This document shows positions 27,119 through 36,084 of a stretch of DNA of 64,000 nt, one piece after another. Made by a program: the position numbers and the translations under genes. Each line of letters opens with the position of its first letter. Position 1 is the first letter of the stretch. Location: assembly GCA_041890515.1 (NCBI GenBank), contig JASDWX010000016.1:28265-92264 (forward strand), read 5' to 3'. The notes beneath the pieces are model-generated. The model was not told where the DNA came from. It saw nothing but the letters and a program-made list of their open reading frames with translations, and made no database searches. This DNA is from Colwellia_A sp041890515 (lineage in GTDB: Bacteria; Pseudomonadota; Gammaproteobacteria; Enterobacterales; Alteromonadaceae).

Positions 27119-28321
27119 GAAGAAACCCAATAAATTAAGATTATAGTCCTCTGGGCGAATACAGCAGTCAATTTGGTCTTTATATTTTGATTCGCTCAAG
27201 TTGATTTCTTTCATAGGTATCGCTTGATTCATACGGGTATTATAAAAAACACGTACATAAGGATGTAATGGTTTTTGCTTGTTTAATCGACTAATTAATC
27301 CTATGTTTAATTTTACCAAAGTGCCGATAGGGTATACCCCCATACATTGAATAAACTTTTCAACGAGCGCTTCATCATAAAACTCTGGAGATTCTAAAAT
27401 AAGCGCTTTGAAGGCGTTAATTGGATGGAGCTGTTTTTTATATGGTCGTTCACAAGTCATTGCATCGTAGCTGTCAATAATGGCGATCATTCTTCCATAG
27501 GTTGAAATTTCACTGCCTTTGAGCTGTTTTGGATAACCTGAACCGTTTAAACGCTCATGGTGCTCTCGTACCATTTTCATGGCGATATGAGAGATACTTG
27601 GGGAGTCTTCTAATATTTTCAAACCCAGAGCAACATGGCTTCGAATAATATTATGTTCTTTGGAGGTTAAGGTATTAGTTTTGTTTAAAATATCAAGGGG
27701 TAATAATACTTTACCAATGTCATGTAAAAATGCACCTAATGCAAGCTCTTGAATCAGTCGCTTTTCAAAGCCTAAATATTTTGCAAAAACAGACATCAGT
27801 ATGGAAACATTGAGTGAGTGTTCTATGAGAAAAGAGTCTTTGGTTTGCAGACGAGACATACAGGTTAAGGCGTCTTGATTACGAAAAATAGAGTCAACCA
27901 TCGCATTTGTTGTTTCTTCTACTTCGCTCATTTCAAATGATTTTTTTTGTTTGATTTGTCCTAGAATTTTTTCTTGTAGCACTTTTGCATTTTTATATAA
28001 ATTACTGGCTTTTTTAATTTCACTGTCGAGAGACAACCCTATTTTTTCTGATGGGTTCTTTTTGATGACGGCTGGTTTTTCAGTATTTATTTCAGCAAAT
28101 ATTTTTTCAACATTCATTGTTTTCTTTTGTTTCTCAGGAACAATCACGAGTTGAGTAATATTGGCTTTGCGTAATTGAGTGATACTTTTATCAGAGGAAA
28201 TATAACCTTCAGATTTGATGTTAAGGGTAGCGTTATCAGAAAATGATTTTACATACATGCCAGTTTTGAGCTGATCTATAGTGATTGTTTGGGTAACTTC
28301 GCTTGATTCAGATTTTGACAT
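27098..28321 (-). CDS. HD-GYP domain c-di-GMP phosphodiesterase with N-terminal DUF3391
   Basis: This is probably a c-di-GMP phosphodiesterase. The N-terminal ~120 residues (ITIDQLKTGMYVKSFSDN) match the DUF3391 domain that often precedes HD-GYP domains. The HD-GYP domain (~150-350) has HSLNVSILM, the metal motif FLHDIGK, and the full HHERLNGSGYP signature. The metal-binding and GYP residues are therefore intact. It is soluble with no membrane helix. It is a single gene with no partner cyclase nearby. The proximity of type II secretion and surface-polymer genes does not prove a target. Confidence 0.9.
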   Translation of the reverse strand: MSKSESSEVTQTITIDQLKTGMYVKSFSDNATLNIKSEGYISSDKSITQLRKANITQLVIVPEKQKKTMNVEKIFAEINTEKPAVIKKNPSEKIGLSLDSEIKKASNLYKNAKVLQEKILGQIKQKKSFEMSEVEETTNAMVDSIFRNQDALTCMSRLQTKDSFLIEHSLNVSILMSVFAKYLGFEKRLIQELALGAFLHDIGKVLLPLDILNKTNTLTSKEHNIIRSHVALGLKILEDSPSISHIAMKMVREHHERLNGSGYPKQLKGSEISTYGRMIAIIDSYDAMTCERPYKKQLHPINAFKALILESPEFYDEALVEKFIQCMGVYPIGTLVKLNIGLISRLNKQKPLHPYVRVFYNTRMNQAIPMKEINLSESKYKDQIDCCIRPEDYNLNLLGFFKTAFMD

Positions 28322-28508
28322 GATTATGATTAGCTTGTTGAAAAGATGACTACTTGATAATACCGTACATTATTAAGAGAAGATATTTTAGTTTGATTTT
28401 TTAACCCATACAATTGTTGAGTAGAGAAACCTAAAGCCTCAACTACAGTTTATGCCTTAACATGTAGATGAGGTTCCAGCTTTATAAAGACATTAGCTTT
28501 TTAGATAG

Positions 28509-29105
28509 TTACTGCCAAACAGGCAGCTTTGCTTCAAAAGCTTTTATGGTATCAAGTTTATTCAAAGTCCAGCCGACACTGTCTATGCCTTCTTCTAAAC
28601 AATATTGATGAAACTTATCTAAACTAAAAGAAAAGCTTAGCTCTCCACAATTAATTTGGTTATTAATTAAATCTACGGTTAATTCGATATTTTCTTTTGC
28701 AGAATGAGTGAATAAAGTATCAATTTCTTCATCGCTTAATTTAATTGGCAATAAACCAATATTGATACAGTTTCCATAAAAAATATCAGCAAAGCTTGGC
28801 GAAATAATAACTTTAAATCCGTACTCTTCTAATGCCCATGGCGCATGTTCTCGACTTGAACCACAACCAAAGTTTTCACGGGTTAATAATATACTCGCTC
28901 CCTGATATTGTGGCTTATTTAAGATAAAGTCAGGATTGTTTTCATTACCTGAAACATCTAAATAGCGCCAATCATGAAATAAGTGTGTGCCAAAACCAAC
29001 TCTTTCTGTTTTTTGTAAAAATTGTTTTGGGATGATCTGATCCGTATCTACGTTTGCTGCATCTAAAGGAACAACTAAACCAGTATGTGTTGTAAATTTT
29101 TCCAT
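28509..29105 (-). CDS. leuD: LeuD, 3-isopropylmalate dehydratase small subunit
   Basis: LeuD with LeuC isomerises 2-isopropylmalate to 3-isopropylmalate in leucine synthesis. The 198-residue protein has TGLVVPLDAANVDTDQIIPK at the start and the swivelling-domain loop LTRENFGCGSSREHAPWAL. It begins two bases after the leuC stop and is the last gene of the leuABCD operon. No clear intrinsic terminator is visible between it and the HD-GYP gene. Confidence 0.97.
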   Translation of the reverse strand: MEKFTTHTGLVVPLDAANVDTDQIIPKQFLQKTERVGFGTHLFHDWRYLDVSGNENNPDFILNKPQYQGASILLTRENFGCGSSREHAPWALEEYGFKVIISPSFADIFYGNCINIGLLPIKLSDEEIDTLFTHSAKENIELTVDLINNQINCGELSFSFSLDKFHQYCLEEGIDSVGWTLNKLDTIKAFEAKLPVWQ

Positions 29106-29107
29106 TG

Positions 29108-30526
29108 CTATATTCCTTGTGAATTTAAGTCAACAAAGTGACCTGTTATGGCAGATGCAGCGGCAAGCTCTGGACTGACCAAGTGAGTACGACTACCACG
29201 GCCTTGTCGACCTTCAAAGTTACGATTGCTGGTTGAAGCACAGCGATCTCCTTCTTTAAGTACATCGTCGTTCATTCCTAAGCACATAGAACAACCGGGT
29301 AAGCGCCATTCAAAACCCGCATTGCTGAATATCTTGTCTAACCCTTCAGCTTCTGCTTGTTCTTTTACGCGATATGAACCAGGAACAACAATGGCGTCAA
29401 CACCTGTTGAAACTGACCTTCCTTGAGCTTGATATTTTGCAACAACCCCAGCGGCTGCACGCAAATCTTCAATACGAGAATTTGTACATGAGCCAATAAA
29501 TACTTTGTTAATCGTAATGTCAGTGATTTTAGTACCTGCAGTTAATCCCATATAAGCCAATGCTGCGGTACATGAGTCTTTTTCTACTTGCTCTGTGAAG
29601 TCATCCGGCGATGGTACGACGTTGTCTACAGACGTCACTTGTCCAGGCGTTGTTCCCCAAGTTATTTGCGCTTTAATATCTTCAGCTTTCAGTATTAACG
29701 TCGAGTCGAACTCTGCGCCTTTATCTGTTTTGAATTTTTTCCAATCACTTATCGCTTGAACCCATACATCACCTTTAGGTGCGTATTCTTTACCTTCTAC
29801 ATAGTCGAAGGTTTTCTGATCGGGAGCAATTAAGCCTGCTTTAGCGCCAAATTCAATACTCATGTTACACACGGTCATGCGTTCTTCCATGCTCAATGCT
29901 TCAATAGCACTTCCACAATATTCAACCACATAACCGGTAGCGCCAGCACTGCCAGTTTTCCCAATAATGGCTAAGATAATATCTTTTGCGCTAATACCAG
30001 AGCCAACTTGTCCATTGACTTCTATTCTCATGGTTTTAGCTTTAGTTTGACGTAACGTTTGCGTCGCAAAAACGTGCTCAACTTCTGACGTACCAATACC
30101 AAACGCTAACGCGCCAAATGCGCCGTGAGTTGCCGTATGCGAATCACCACAAACAATCGTTGTTCCGGGTAACGTTAAGCCAAGTTCAGGGCCTATTACA
30201 TGCACAATACCCTGATTTTTATGGCCCATACCAAATAACTCGATACCGAACTCTTTACAATTTTTTTCTAAGGTTCTTAATTGATTGGCAGCACCTTCAC
30301 CAGCAGCATCAATTTCTATAGACCGTGTCGAAATGTTGTGATCCATCGTGGCAATCGTGCGTTCAGGATGACGAACAGGGCGATTGTGAAACTTCAAGTT
30401 GGCAAAGGCTTGTGGTGAAGTAACTTCATGGATCAAATGACGGTCAACATAAAGCAAAGGGGTTTCGCCGTCTTTTTCTTCCACAACATGCTGTTGCCAT
30501 AATTTTTCATACAAAGTAGTAGACAT
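29108..30526 (-). CDS. leuC: LeuC, 3-isopropylmalate dehydratase large subunit
   Basis: LeuC is the [4Fe-4S] aconitase-like subunit. I chose the ATG at 30526, giving 472 residues that start MSTTLYEKLWQQHVV like other LeuC proteins. A GAGG lies seven bases before it; the preceding ATG at 30529 and a further one at 30568 extend into leuB. DRHLIHEVTSPQAF, CGDSHTATHGAFGALAFGIG, FIGSCTNSRIEDL and GCSMCLGMN carry the cluster cysteines and substrate residues. The start overlaps the leuB stop, so translation is coupled. Confidence 0.97.
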   Translation of the reverse strand: MSTTLYEKLWQQHVVEEKDGETPLLYVDRHLIHEVTSPQAFANLKFHNRPVRHPERTIATMDHNISTRSIEIDAAGEGAANQLRTLEKNCKEFGIELFGMGHKNQGIVHVIGPELGLTLPGTTIVCGDSHTATHGAFGALAFGIGTSEVEHVFATQTLRQTKAKTMRIEVNGQVGSGISAKDIILAIIGKTGSAGATGYVVEYCGSAIEALSMEERMTVCNMSIEFGAKAGLIAPDQKTFDYVEGKEYAPKGDVWVQAISDWKKFKTDKGAEFDSTLILKAEDIKAQITWGTTPGQVTSVDNVVPSPDDFTEQVEKDSCTAALAYMGLTAGTKITDITINKVFIGSCTNSRIEDLRAAAGVVAKYQAQGRSVSTGVDAIVVPGSYRVKEQAEAEGLDKIFSNAGFEWRLPGCSMCLGMNDDVLKEGDRCASTSNRNFEGRQGRGSRTHLVSPELAAASAITGHFVDLNSQGI

Positions 30527-30528
30527 CA

Positions 30529-31632
30529 TTAAGCCTCTTTGATTTGTTGGTCGGATATATGCTGGCAAATATAATCACCAACTTCACGGGTGTTTTTTGC
30601 GTTTTGTTTTTGATCTTTTGGTAATAAATCAGCCGTAAGGATCCCATTATCTAATGCGCTTGATACGGCATCTTCAACAGCTTGTGCAGCAGCGCCTTCA
30701 TTCAAGCTATAACGTAGCATTAATGCGGCCGATAAAATCTGTGCGATAGGGTTAGCAATACCTTGGCCTGCAATATCGGGTGCACTCCCTCCAGCGGGTT
30801 CATACATACCAAAACCTTCACTGTTCAAACTGGCAGAAGGTAATAAGCCCATAGAGCCTGTGATCATCGCGCAGATATCAGAAAGAATATCACCAAATAA
30901 GTTTGGGCATAACATCACGTCAAATTGGTTTGGATCACGAACGAGCTGCATTGCGGCGTTATCAACATATAAATGTTCTAGTTCTACTTCTGGATATTCA
31001 ACAGCCACCTCTTCAACGACCTGACGCCATAATTGGCTGGTGGCTAAAACGTTTGCTTTATCAACTGAAGTTACCTTATTGTTGCGTTTTTGTGCTGATT
31101 GAAAGGCCAAATGAGCGATACGTTTAACCTCTCGACGAGAATAAAACATGGAATCAAAACCCGTTTCTTCTTCGCCTTCTCCGCGGCGTCCCTTGGGCTC
31201 ACCAAAGTATATATCACCGGTTAATTCACGAATAACGAGTACGTCAAAGCCTTGCTCTGAAATATCACTGCGCAATGTTGATAATGAAGATAAAGCGGGT
31301 TGTAGGGTGGCAGGTCGCATATTACAAAATAAATCGAAACGGCTACGTAAACCTAATAGTGCGCAACGTTCAGGTTGTTCTGTAGGCGGTAAATTAGCCC
31401 ATTTTGGACCACCGACAGAGCCAAATAAAATAGCATCGGCTTGCTCACAACCTTTCATGGTTTCATCAGGAAGGGCATTACCGTGGATATCAATGGCAGC
31501 GCCACCAATATCGTAATCTTGAGTAGATATTTCAATATCAAATTTATTGGCGATAGTGGCTAATACTTTTTTAGCTTCAACCATGACTTCTGGTCCGATA
31601 CCATCTCCGGCTAATATTGCTATGTTTGACAT
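30529..31632 (-). CDS. leuB: LeuB, 3-isopropylmalate dehydrogenase
   Basis: LeuB oxidises and decarboxylates 3-isopropylmalate with NAD+. The 367-residue protein has the family start ILAGDGIGPEVMVEAKKVL, the substrate motif LLGLRSRFDLFCNMRP, and VIRELTGDIYFGEPKGR. The metal and NAD-binding NLFGDILSDICAMITGSMG and EPAGGSAPDIAGQGIANP are also present. It follows leuA by 43 bases and overlaps leuC. Nothing unusual seen. Confidence 0.97.
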   Translation of the reverse strand: MSNIAILAGDGIGPEVMVEAKKVLATIANKFDIEISTQDYDIGGAAIDIHGNALPDETMKGCEQADAILFGSVGGPKWANLPPTEQPERCALLGLRSRFDLFCNMRPATLQPALSSLSTLRSDISEQGFDVLVIRELTGDIYFGEPKGRRGEGEEETGFDSMFYSRREVKRIAHLAFQSAQKRNNKVTSVDKANVLATSQLWRQVVEEVAVEYPEVELEHLYVDNAAMQLVRDPNQFDVMLCPNLFGDILSDICAMITGSMGLLPSASLNSEGFGMYEPAGGSAPDIAGQGIANPIAQILSAALMLRYSLNEGAAAQAVEDAVSSALDNGILTADLLPKDQKQNAKNTREVGDYICQHISDQQIKEA

Positions 31633-31675
31633 GTTTTTTATACCTTTAAGTAAATCTAATAATTGTGAATGCTAT

Positions 31676-33253
31676 TTATATTGAAGCTTGTACATCGCTT
31701 TTTAGTTCGTTTTTAAGTTCGCTTTTTATTTCATTGATAGTAATGGCGCGGTGAATGTTATTGAGTGCGTGGATCAATGCTTTTGCTGACGCTTCAATAA
31801 CATCGGTTGCTAAACCATAACCGTGGAATTTTCTGCCTTGCCACGCTACAACTAAATCAGCTTTACCCAGACCGTCTTCACCTTCACCTTTGTTTGATAT
31901 TTTGTAATCCGCAACCTCAAAGTCGACATCTACCGCTTTTTTAATGGCACGATACAATGAATCGACAGGGCCGTTTCCTGTTTCAGAAACAATATGGCTT
32001 TCTTCTCCGGCTAATAACTTAATACTTGAAGTGGAAAACTCTCCGCCACCACATTGCACGTTTAATGTTTCTAAATGATAGAACTCTTGTTCTTCACCTT
32101 GTTGCTGAATGTTAAAGTGCAACGCTTCTAAGTCATCATCAAACACTTGGCCTTTTTTATCCGCTAACGCTAAAAAATCACTGTATAGTTCTTCTAAATC
32201 AAACTCTGTTTCGGTATAGCCTAAACTTGCCATACGGTGTTTAATAACATGACGACCGCTGCGTGAGGTTAAGTTTAATTTTGTTTTACTGATACCGACA
32301 CTTTCAGGTGTCATGATTTCATAAGTATTACTGGCTTTTAACATACCGTCTTGATGGATACCTGACGAGTGACTAAAAGCGTTACCGCCAACAATCGCTT
32401 TGTTTAATTGTACCGGCATATTACATAATTGGCTGACCAGTTTTGACGTACGAGCAATTTCTTGATGATTAATATTGGTACGCACATTTAAGAAGTCTTG
32501 ACGGGTTTTCATGATCATCGCGACTTCTTCTAATGAACAATTACCCGCACGTTCACCAATGCCATTAATGGTGCATTCAATTTGTCTTGCGCCTGCTTGT
32601 ACAGCTGACATTGAATTCGCGACAGCTAAGCCTAAATCGTTATGACAATGAACAGAAATAACCGCTTGGTCAATATTCGGTACACGATTAAACAATTGAG
32701 TAATGATGCCGCCAAATTCGTTAGGCAACGTGTAGCCAACGGTATCAGGAATATTTATCGTTGTAGCTCCTGCTTTTATTGCGTTCTCAACCATTCTACA
32801 TAAGTTATCAATAGGGGTGCGACCCGCATCTTCACAAGAAAATTCAACATCATCGGTAAATTTTCGTGCGAACTTTACGGCGTGAATAGCCATCGCTTCA
32901 ACATCAGCAAAGTCTTTTTTTAATTTTTGTTGAACATGAACATCAGAGGTTGAAATAAACGTATGAATACGAAATTGATCTGCTACTTTTAAAGCATCTG
33001 CGCAGGCTTGAATATCGCCTTCAACAGCACGAGCTAAGGCACATACACGCGAATTTTTAACCGCTCGGGCAATTTCTTGAACGGATGTAAAGTCGCCAGG
33101 TGACGATACTGGAAAACCAACTTCCATCACATCAACACCCAATCGCTCAATGGCGAGCGCAATTTGCAGCTTTTCATGTACTGAAAGGCTTGCATTTAAC
33201 GCCTGCTCTCCATCACGTAAAGTGGTATCGAAAATAATTACGTTGCTGTCCAT
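31676..33253 (-). CDS. leuA: LeuA, 2-isopropylmalate synthase
   Basis: LeuA condenses acetyl-CoA with 2-ketoisovalerate, the first committed step of leucine synthesis, and is feedback-inhibited by leucine. The 525-residue protein has the catalytic barrel with FDTTLRDGEQALNASLS at the N-terminus. The metal motif VHCHNDLGLAVANSMSAV and NGIGERAGNCSLEEV follow, then the C-terminal regulatory domain (~390-510). It is the first gene of the operon, behind a leader peptide and attenuator (33312-33447). Confidence 0.97.
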   Translation of the reverse strand: MDSNVIIFDTTLRDGEQALNASLSVHEKLQIALAIERLGVDVMEVGFPVSSPGDFTSVQEIARAVKNSRVCALARAVEGDIQACADALKVADQFRIHTFISTSDVHVQQKLKKDFADVEAMAIHAVKFARKFTDDVEFSCEDAGRTPIDNLCRMVENAIKAGATTINIPDTVGYTLPNEFGGIITQLFNRVPNIDQAVISVHCHNDLGLAVANSMSAVQAGARQIECTINGIGERAGNCSLEEVAMIMKTRQDFLNVRTNINHQEIARTSKLVSQLCNMPVQLNKAIVGGNAFSHSSGIHQDGMLKASNTYEIMTPESVGISKTKLNLTSRSGRHVIKHRMASLGYTETEFDLEELYSDFLALADKKGQVFDDDLEALHFNIQQQGEEQEFYHLETLNVQCGGGEFSTSSIKLLAGEESHIVSETGNGPVDSLYRAIKKAVDVDFEVADYKISNKGEGEDGLGKADLVVAWQGRKFHGYGLATDVIEASAKALIHALNNIHRAITINEIKSELKNELKSDVQASI

Positions 33254-33311
33254 GTTTATTCCTTAATATTTATGGGTACTGAGTATTCGCTTCTTACCTC
33301 AAACACAGGCA

Positions 33312-33343
33312 TAAAAAAACCCGCGGTAATGTGCGCGGGTTTT
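33312..33343 (-). terminator. leu operon attenuator terminator
   Basis: On the minus strand ACCCGCG (33340-33334) pairs with CGCGGGT (33325-33319) around an eight-base loop and is followed by seven Ts (33319-33313). It lies between the leader peptide and leuA, the right place for a transcription attenuator. Confidence 0.9.
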
Positions 33344-33387
33344 AATGTTTATATTAACTTACAACAATAAAAAACCTATCCGCGCAC
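33331..33387 (-). promoter_or_regulatory. leu operon antiterminator pairing
   Basis: GTGCGCGG on the minus strand (33387-33380), which covers the last codons of the leader peptide, is perfectly complementary to CCGCGCAC (33338-33331) in the 5' arm and loop of the terminator. A ribosome stalled at the Leu codons would leave it free to pair and block the terminator. A ribosome that reaches the stop codon would cover it. Confidence 0.75.
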
Positions 33388-33447
33388 CGTTAATACGAGG
33401 AGGAGGTTAATGCGAATAGCATTTATTATGTTAAAAATAGTTGTCAT
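33376..33447 (-). CDS. leuL: leu operon leader peptide
   Basis: This is a 23-codon reading frame upstream of leuA. Residues 15-19 are LLLVL: three CTC codons in a row, a Val, then TTA, giving four Leu codons in five. It ends with TAG at 33376, some 30 bases before the terminator stem. Position, Leu-codon run and the overlapping antiterminator element together fit a classical leucine-tRNA-sensing attenuator. The Shine-Dalgarno is weak. Confidence 0.85.
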   Translation of the reverse strand: MTTIFNIINAIRINLLLVLTVRG

Positions 33448-33497
33448 TAAGTTAATCTTATTTGGTTGGTTTAGCTCGTAAGAGCAAACAGTCATCT

Positions 33498-33528
33498 ATT
33501 AATAACGTATTTACTCAAATATTGTCAA
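33498..33528 (-). promoter_or_regulatory. leu operon sigma-70 promoter
   Basis: On the minus strand a perfect TTGACA (33528-33523) is followed after 17 bases by TTATTA (or TATTAA after 18) within 33505-33498. It lies about 50 bases before the leader-peptide ATG. Confidence 0.75.
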
Positions 33529-33581
33529 TTAATTATTAATATTTAAAAAGAATAATACCTGACATAATTAATATAAGGCGC

Positions 33582-34616
33582 TTACAATTTCCAGTAATTT
33601 AGCTTTTTTCGCTGCTTTAGGTTTCGAATGGTGTTTCGAGGTAACGGTTTGAGTGACTGTTTACCGTTTGACTGTATATCTTCTACAGCCTTTAATATAC
33701 GTAACGATGACAAGCCGTCATTGTAAGGGTGCAAGTCGGTTGCATAACGATTTATAGCCGCTATAAGTGTTTGTGTAGGAGAAAATGCTGCTTCTACTGC
33801 TCGAGGTAATGCTTTGGCTTCAGTAATGTTAATTAAATAATTACCGGGTTGACTATTATTTAACGATATTACAGGCTTACCTAACAGGGCAAACTCACCA
33901 ATAACCGATGAAGTGTCTGACACCATGATATCTGCAGACTGCAGTAAACTGTTTATATTGGCAGACGCTATTATTTTTAAGTTGTCACAAGACAGTTTTG
34001 AATAGAGTTTCACCCATTTTTCATCCATTTTAGGATGAAACTTTACGAGCCAATTATATTTATTTTCATTCACTAAAGCAGTTATTTCTTCATACAAATA
34101 AGGGGCAGACGTTAAAGAAGGTGAAAAAGTAGGGGCGAAGAGTATCGTTGGCTTATTATTACTAAAGTATTGTGCTTTCGGTGTATTAAATAAATTATCT
34201 AATTTCGGCCAACCCGTTTCTTTCACATCAAAAAACTGATGTTTTTCTGCTAATTCATTAAATCGGGTTGTTGTGGCTTTTCCATGCGTACAATAAAGAT
34301 CAAAACAGTCTCGAATAACAAAATGCCCTTTCTTCTTCCACTCTAAACCATGAAAAACTTGCACTTTAATGCCTGGAATAAATCGCGGGATTATATTACC
34401 AGGCACGAAGCTTGCGATAGGGTTAAATGCTATAACATCGTCAACAGTGTTGAGTACCACTTCTTTGGCATGAAAGTTATTTAATTCAACCTCGTCACCA
34501 GCGACAAACCAAGCCACTTCACTCCCTTGTTTTATAATTTCTTGTTGTAAAGGCCGCAAAATTTCAAAGGAATAATTTTGTGAAATGTAGAAGAGGTATT
34601 TTGGGTTATCTTTCAT
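33582..34616 (-). CDS. CDP-glycerol glycerophosphotransferase family protein
   Basis: This is a 344-residue GT-B-like protein of the TagB/TagF family, which transfers glycerol phosphate (or another alditol phosphate) from a CDP-linked donor to a glycan. Family features include VQVFHGLEWKKKGHF (the His of the acceptor/catalytic region), ETGWPKLDNLF, PTILFAPTFSPS, VKFHPKMDEKW and the donor-site SDTSSVIGEFALLGKPVI. There is no membrane helix or SH3-type targeting repeat. It is the last gene of the 38187-to-33582 operon and overlaps the cytidylyltransferase gene by one base. The exact donor is inferred from that neighbour. Confidence 0.85.
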   Translation of the reverse strand: MKDNPKYLFYISQNYSFEILRPLQQEIIKQGSEVAWFVAGDEVELNNFHAKEVVLNTVDDVIAFNPIASFVPGNIIPRFIPGIKVQVFHGLEWKKKGHFVIRDCFDLYCTHGKATTTRFNELAEKHQFFDVKETGWPKLDNLFNTPKAQYFSNNKPTILFAPTFSPSLTSAPYLYEEITALVNENKYNWLVKFHPKMDEKWVKLYSKLSCDNLKIIASANINSLLQSADIMVSDTSSVIGEFALLGKPVISLNNSQPGNYLINITEAKALPRAVEAAFSPTQTLIAAINRYATDLHPYNDGLSSLRILKAVEDIQSNGKQSLKPLPRNTIRNLKQRKKLNYWKL

Positions 34617-35011
34617 TAACTACGCTTAGTTTTAACTATTTCAATAATTTCAGTTGTCGAAACAGAAGGCGTTCTCGGTAAATAAATAACTTCACAAATA
34701 TCTTGAAAATGATCAAATTTTCCTTGCCAATCATCACCCATAATTAAAATGTCAGCATTATAGTATTTAATGTATTCTGCTTTTAACGCTAAGGACTCTT
34801 CCAAAAACACTTCATCTGCACATCTTAATGAACGGATAATATGCTTTCTATCTTCTTCGCAGTATATGGGGGCACGGCCTTTCTTTGAGATATTTAAATC
34901 GTCAGATGAAACGCCAACAATTAAATGTGAGCCATGCAGGCGGGCACGTTCTAAAATATTAACGTGCCCAACATGAAAAACATCAAATGTACCAAAAGTA
35001 ATAACTCGCAT
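34616..35011 (-). CDS. tagD: Glycerol-3-phosphate cytidylyltransferase-like protein (TagD family)
   Basis: This enzyme probably makes CDP-glycerol from CTP and sn-glycerol 3-phosphate. The 131-residue length is that of TagD. GTFDVFHVGHVNIL carries the HxGH nucleotide-binding motif at residues 13-16, and a C-terminal STTEII segment corresponds to the second CTP-binding signature. The same family includes enzymes acting on other small phosphates, so the substrate is inferred from the two adjacent glycerophosphotransferase-family genes. It lies three bases from its upstream neighbour. Confidence 0.85.
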   Translation of the reverse strand: MRVITFGTFDVFHVGHVNILERARLHGSHLIVGVSSDDLNISKKGRAPIYCEEDRKHIIRSLRCADEVFLEESLALKAEYIKYYNADILIMGDDWQGKFDHFQDICEVIYLPRTPSVSTTEIIEIVKTKRS

Positions 35012-35013
35012 AT

Positions 35014-36081
35014 TTAAGCCTCTGAGGTTATAAAATTCGCAATTCTTTCACTGCATTTACCATCAACAGTGCCAGTAAGAAGCTCTGTCATTTCTAAACG
35101 TTCAGCTTCTTTGAGTTCTGGGTGCTGAAGTTGGTTACTAATTTCATGAATTAATTGCTTTATGTTTTTAGTTTGACAGGCAACTTTACCAAAATATTTT
35201 AAATCATCATCTAAGCGATCATTTAATCGCCACTTAAAAATCCCACGGTAGGTCCAGCGAACTTTGTAAAAATCACACCAGATAGCGGGCTTATTTAAAG
35301 CCGTAAACTCAAATATTGTTGAAGATGCATCACTGAACAATAGATCTGCAATCCCCATAAAAGGAATGATAGATGTTTCCTCAATAGGAGATACATATAC
35401 GTTATTATATGTACTCCAGCGCTTTAATACCTGTTGTTGGTTTTTATATTTCTTTTTTATTAAAGAAAAGAAATGAGGTTTTATAATTAAATTATATTGC
35501 TCAACTAAAGCAGGAAAATTACAGGGTAAGCATTCTATACTGCTAGGATAAAAAGTAGGGGCGTAGAGAATGGTTTTCTTTTTAGGGTCTAATCCGAGCT
35601 CTGCTAAGTTTACACGATTAAACGTTTGATTAATGATCGGGTCTAACTTCGCATAACCGGTATCAATAAACGTTTTCTGGGGAAATAAATTCTGTAAACG
35701 TTTTAGCCTATGCTGTCCTTCAACAAAACGATAAGTTATGTCTGACTTAGACACGTCGTAATAGCAAGATTTTGGGCCAATACCGTGTTGCATTAATGCC
35801 GTTTTACTCGTCGTATTTATTGTCTTTAGATCATTAAAGGCATTACCAAAAATAATCCAATGAGGTTTTTTATTGAGATAAAGTACGCTCGCTTCAGTGG
35901 AATCTTCAACGAGCGTGTAGTTTAATTTTTCTTTTTCAACACAACTTATTAGCACAGCTTGCAACTGCTTTTGATTATATAAAACAAAATGACAATGCAC
36001 GCCGTTTTTTTCAAGCGCACTTTTTACTGGTAAATACTGCGGTAAATAATAAAGGTGCTGAATATCAAAAAAAACATTCAT
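35014..36081 (-). CDS. Second CDP-glycerol glycerophosphotransferase-like protein
   Basis: This 355-residue protein is divergent from the 33582-34616 gene but has the same layout. A Rossmann-like N-terminal half includes TALMQHGIGPKSCYYD. DTGYAKLDPII, KKTILYAPTFYPSS, IIKPHFF and the donor loop LLFSDASSTIFEFTALNKPAIW follow. By analogy with TagB/TagF pairs, one may prime and the other extend a glycerol-phosphate chain. That division is inference. It begins four bases after the wzi-like stop, so it is in the same operon. Confidence 0.8.
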   Translation of the reverse strand: MNVFFDIQHLYYLPQYLPVKSALEKNGVHCHFVLYNQKQLQAVLISCVEKEKLNYTLVEDSTEASVLYLNKKPHWIIFGNAFNDLKTINTTSKTALMQHGIGPKSCYYDVSKSDITYRFVEGQHRLKRLQNLFPQKTFIDTGYAKLDPIINQTFNRVNLAELGLDPKKKTILYAPTFYPSSIECLPCNFPALVEQYNLIIKPHFFSLIKKKYKNQQQVLKRWSTYNNVYVSPIEETSIIPFMGIADLLFSDASSTIFEFTALNKPAIWCDFYKVRWTYRGIFKWRLNDRLDDDLKYFGKVACQTKNIKQLIHEISNQLQHPELKEAERLEMTELLTGTVDGKCSERIANFITSEA

Positions 36082-36084
36082 ACG

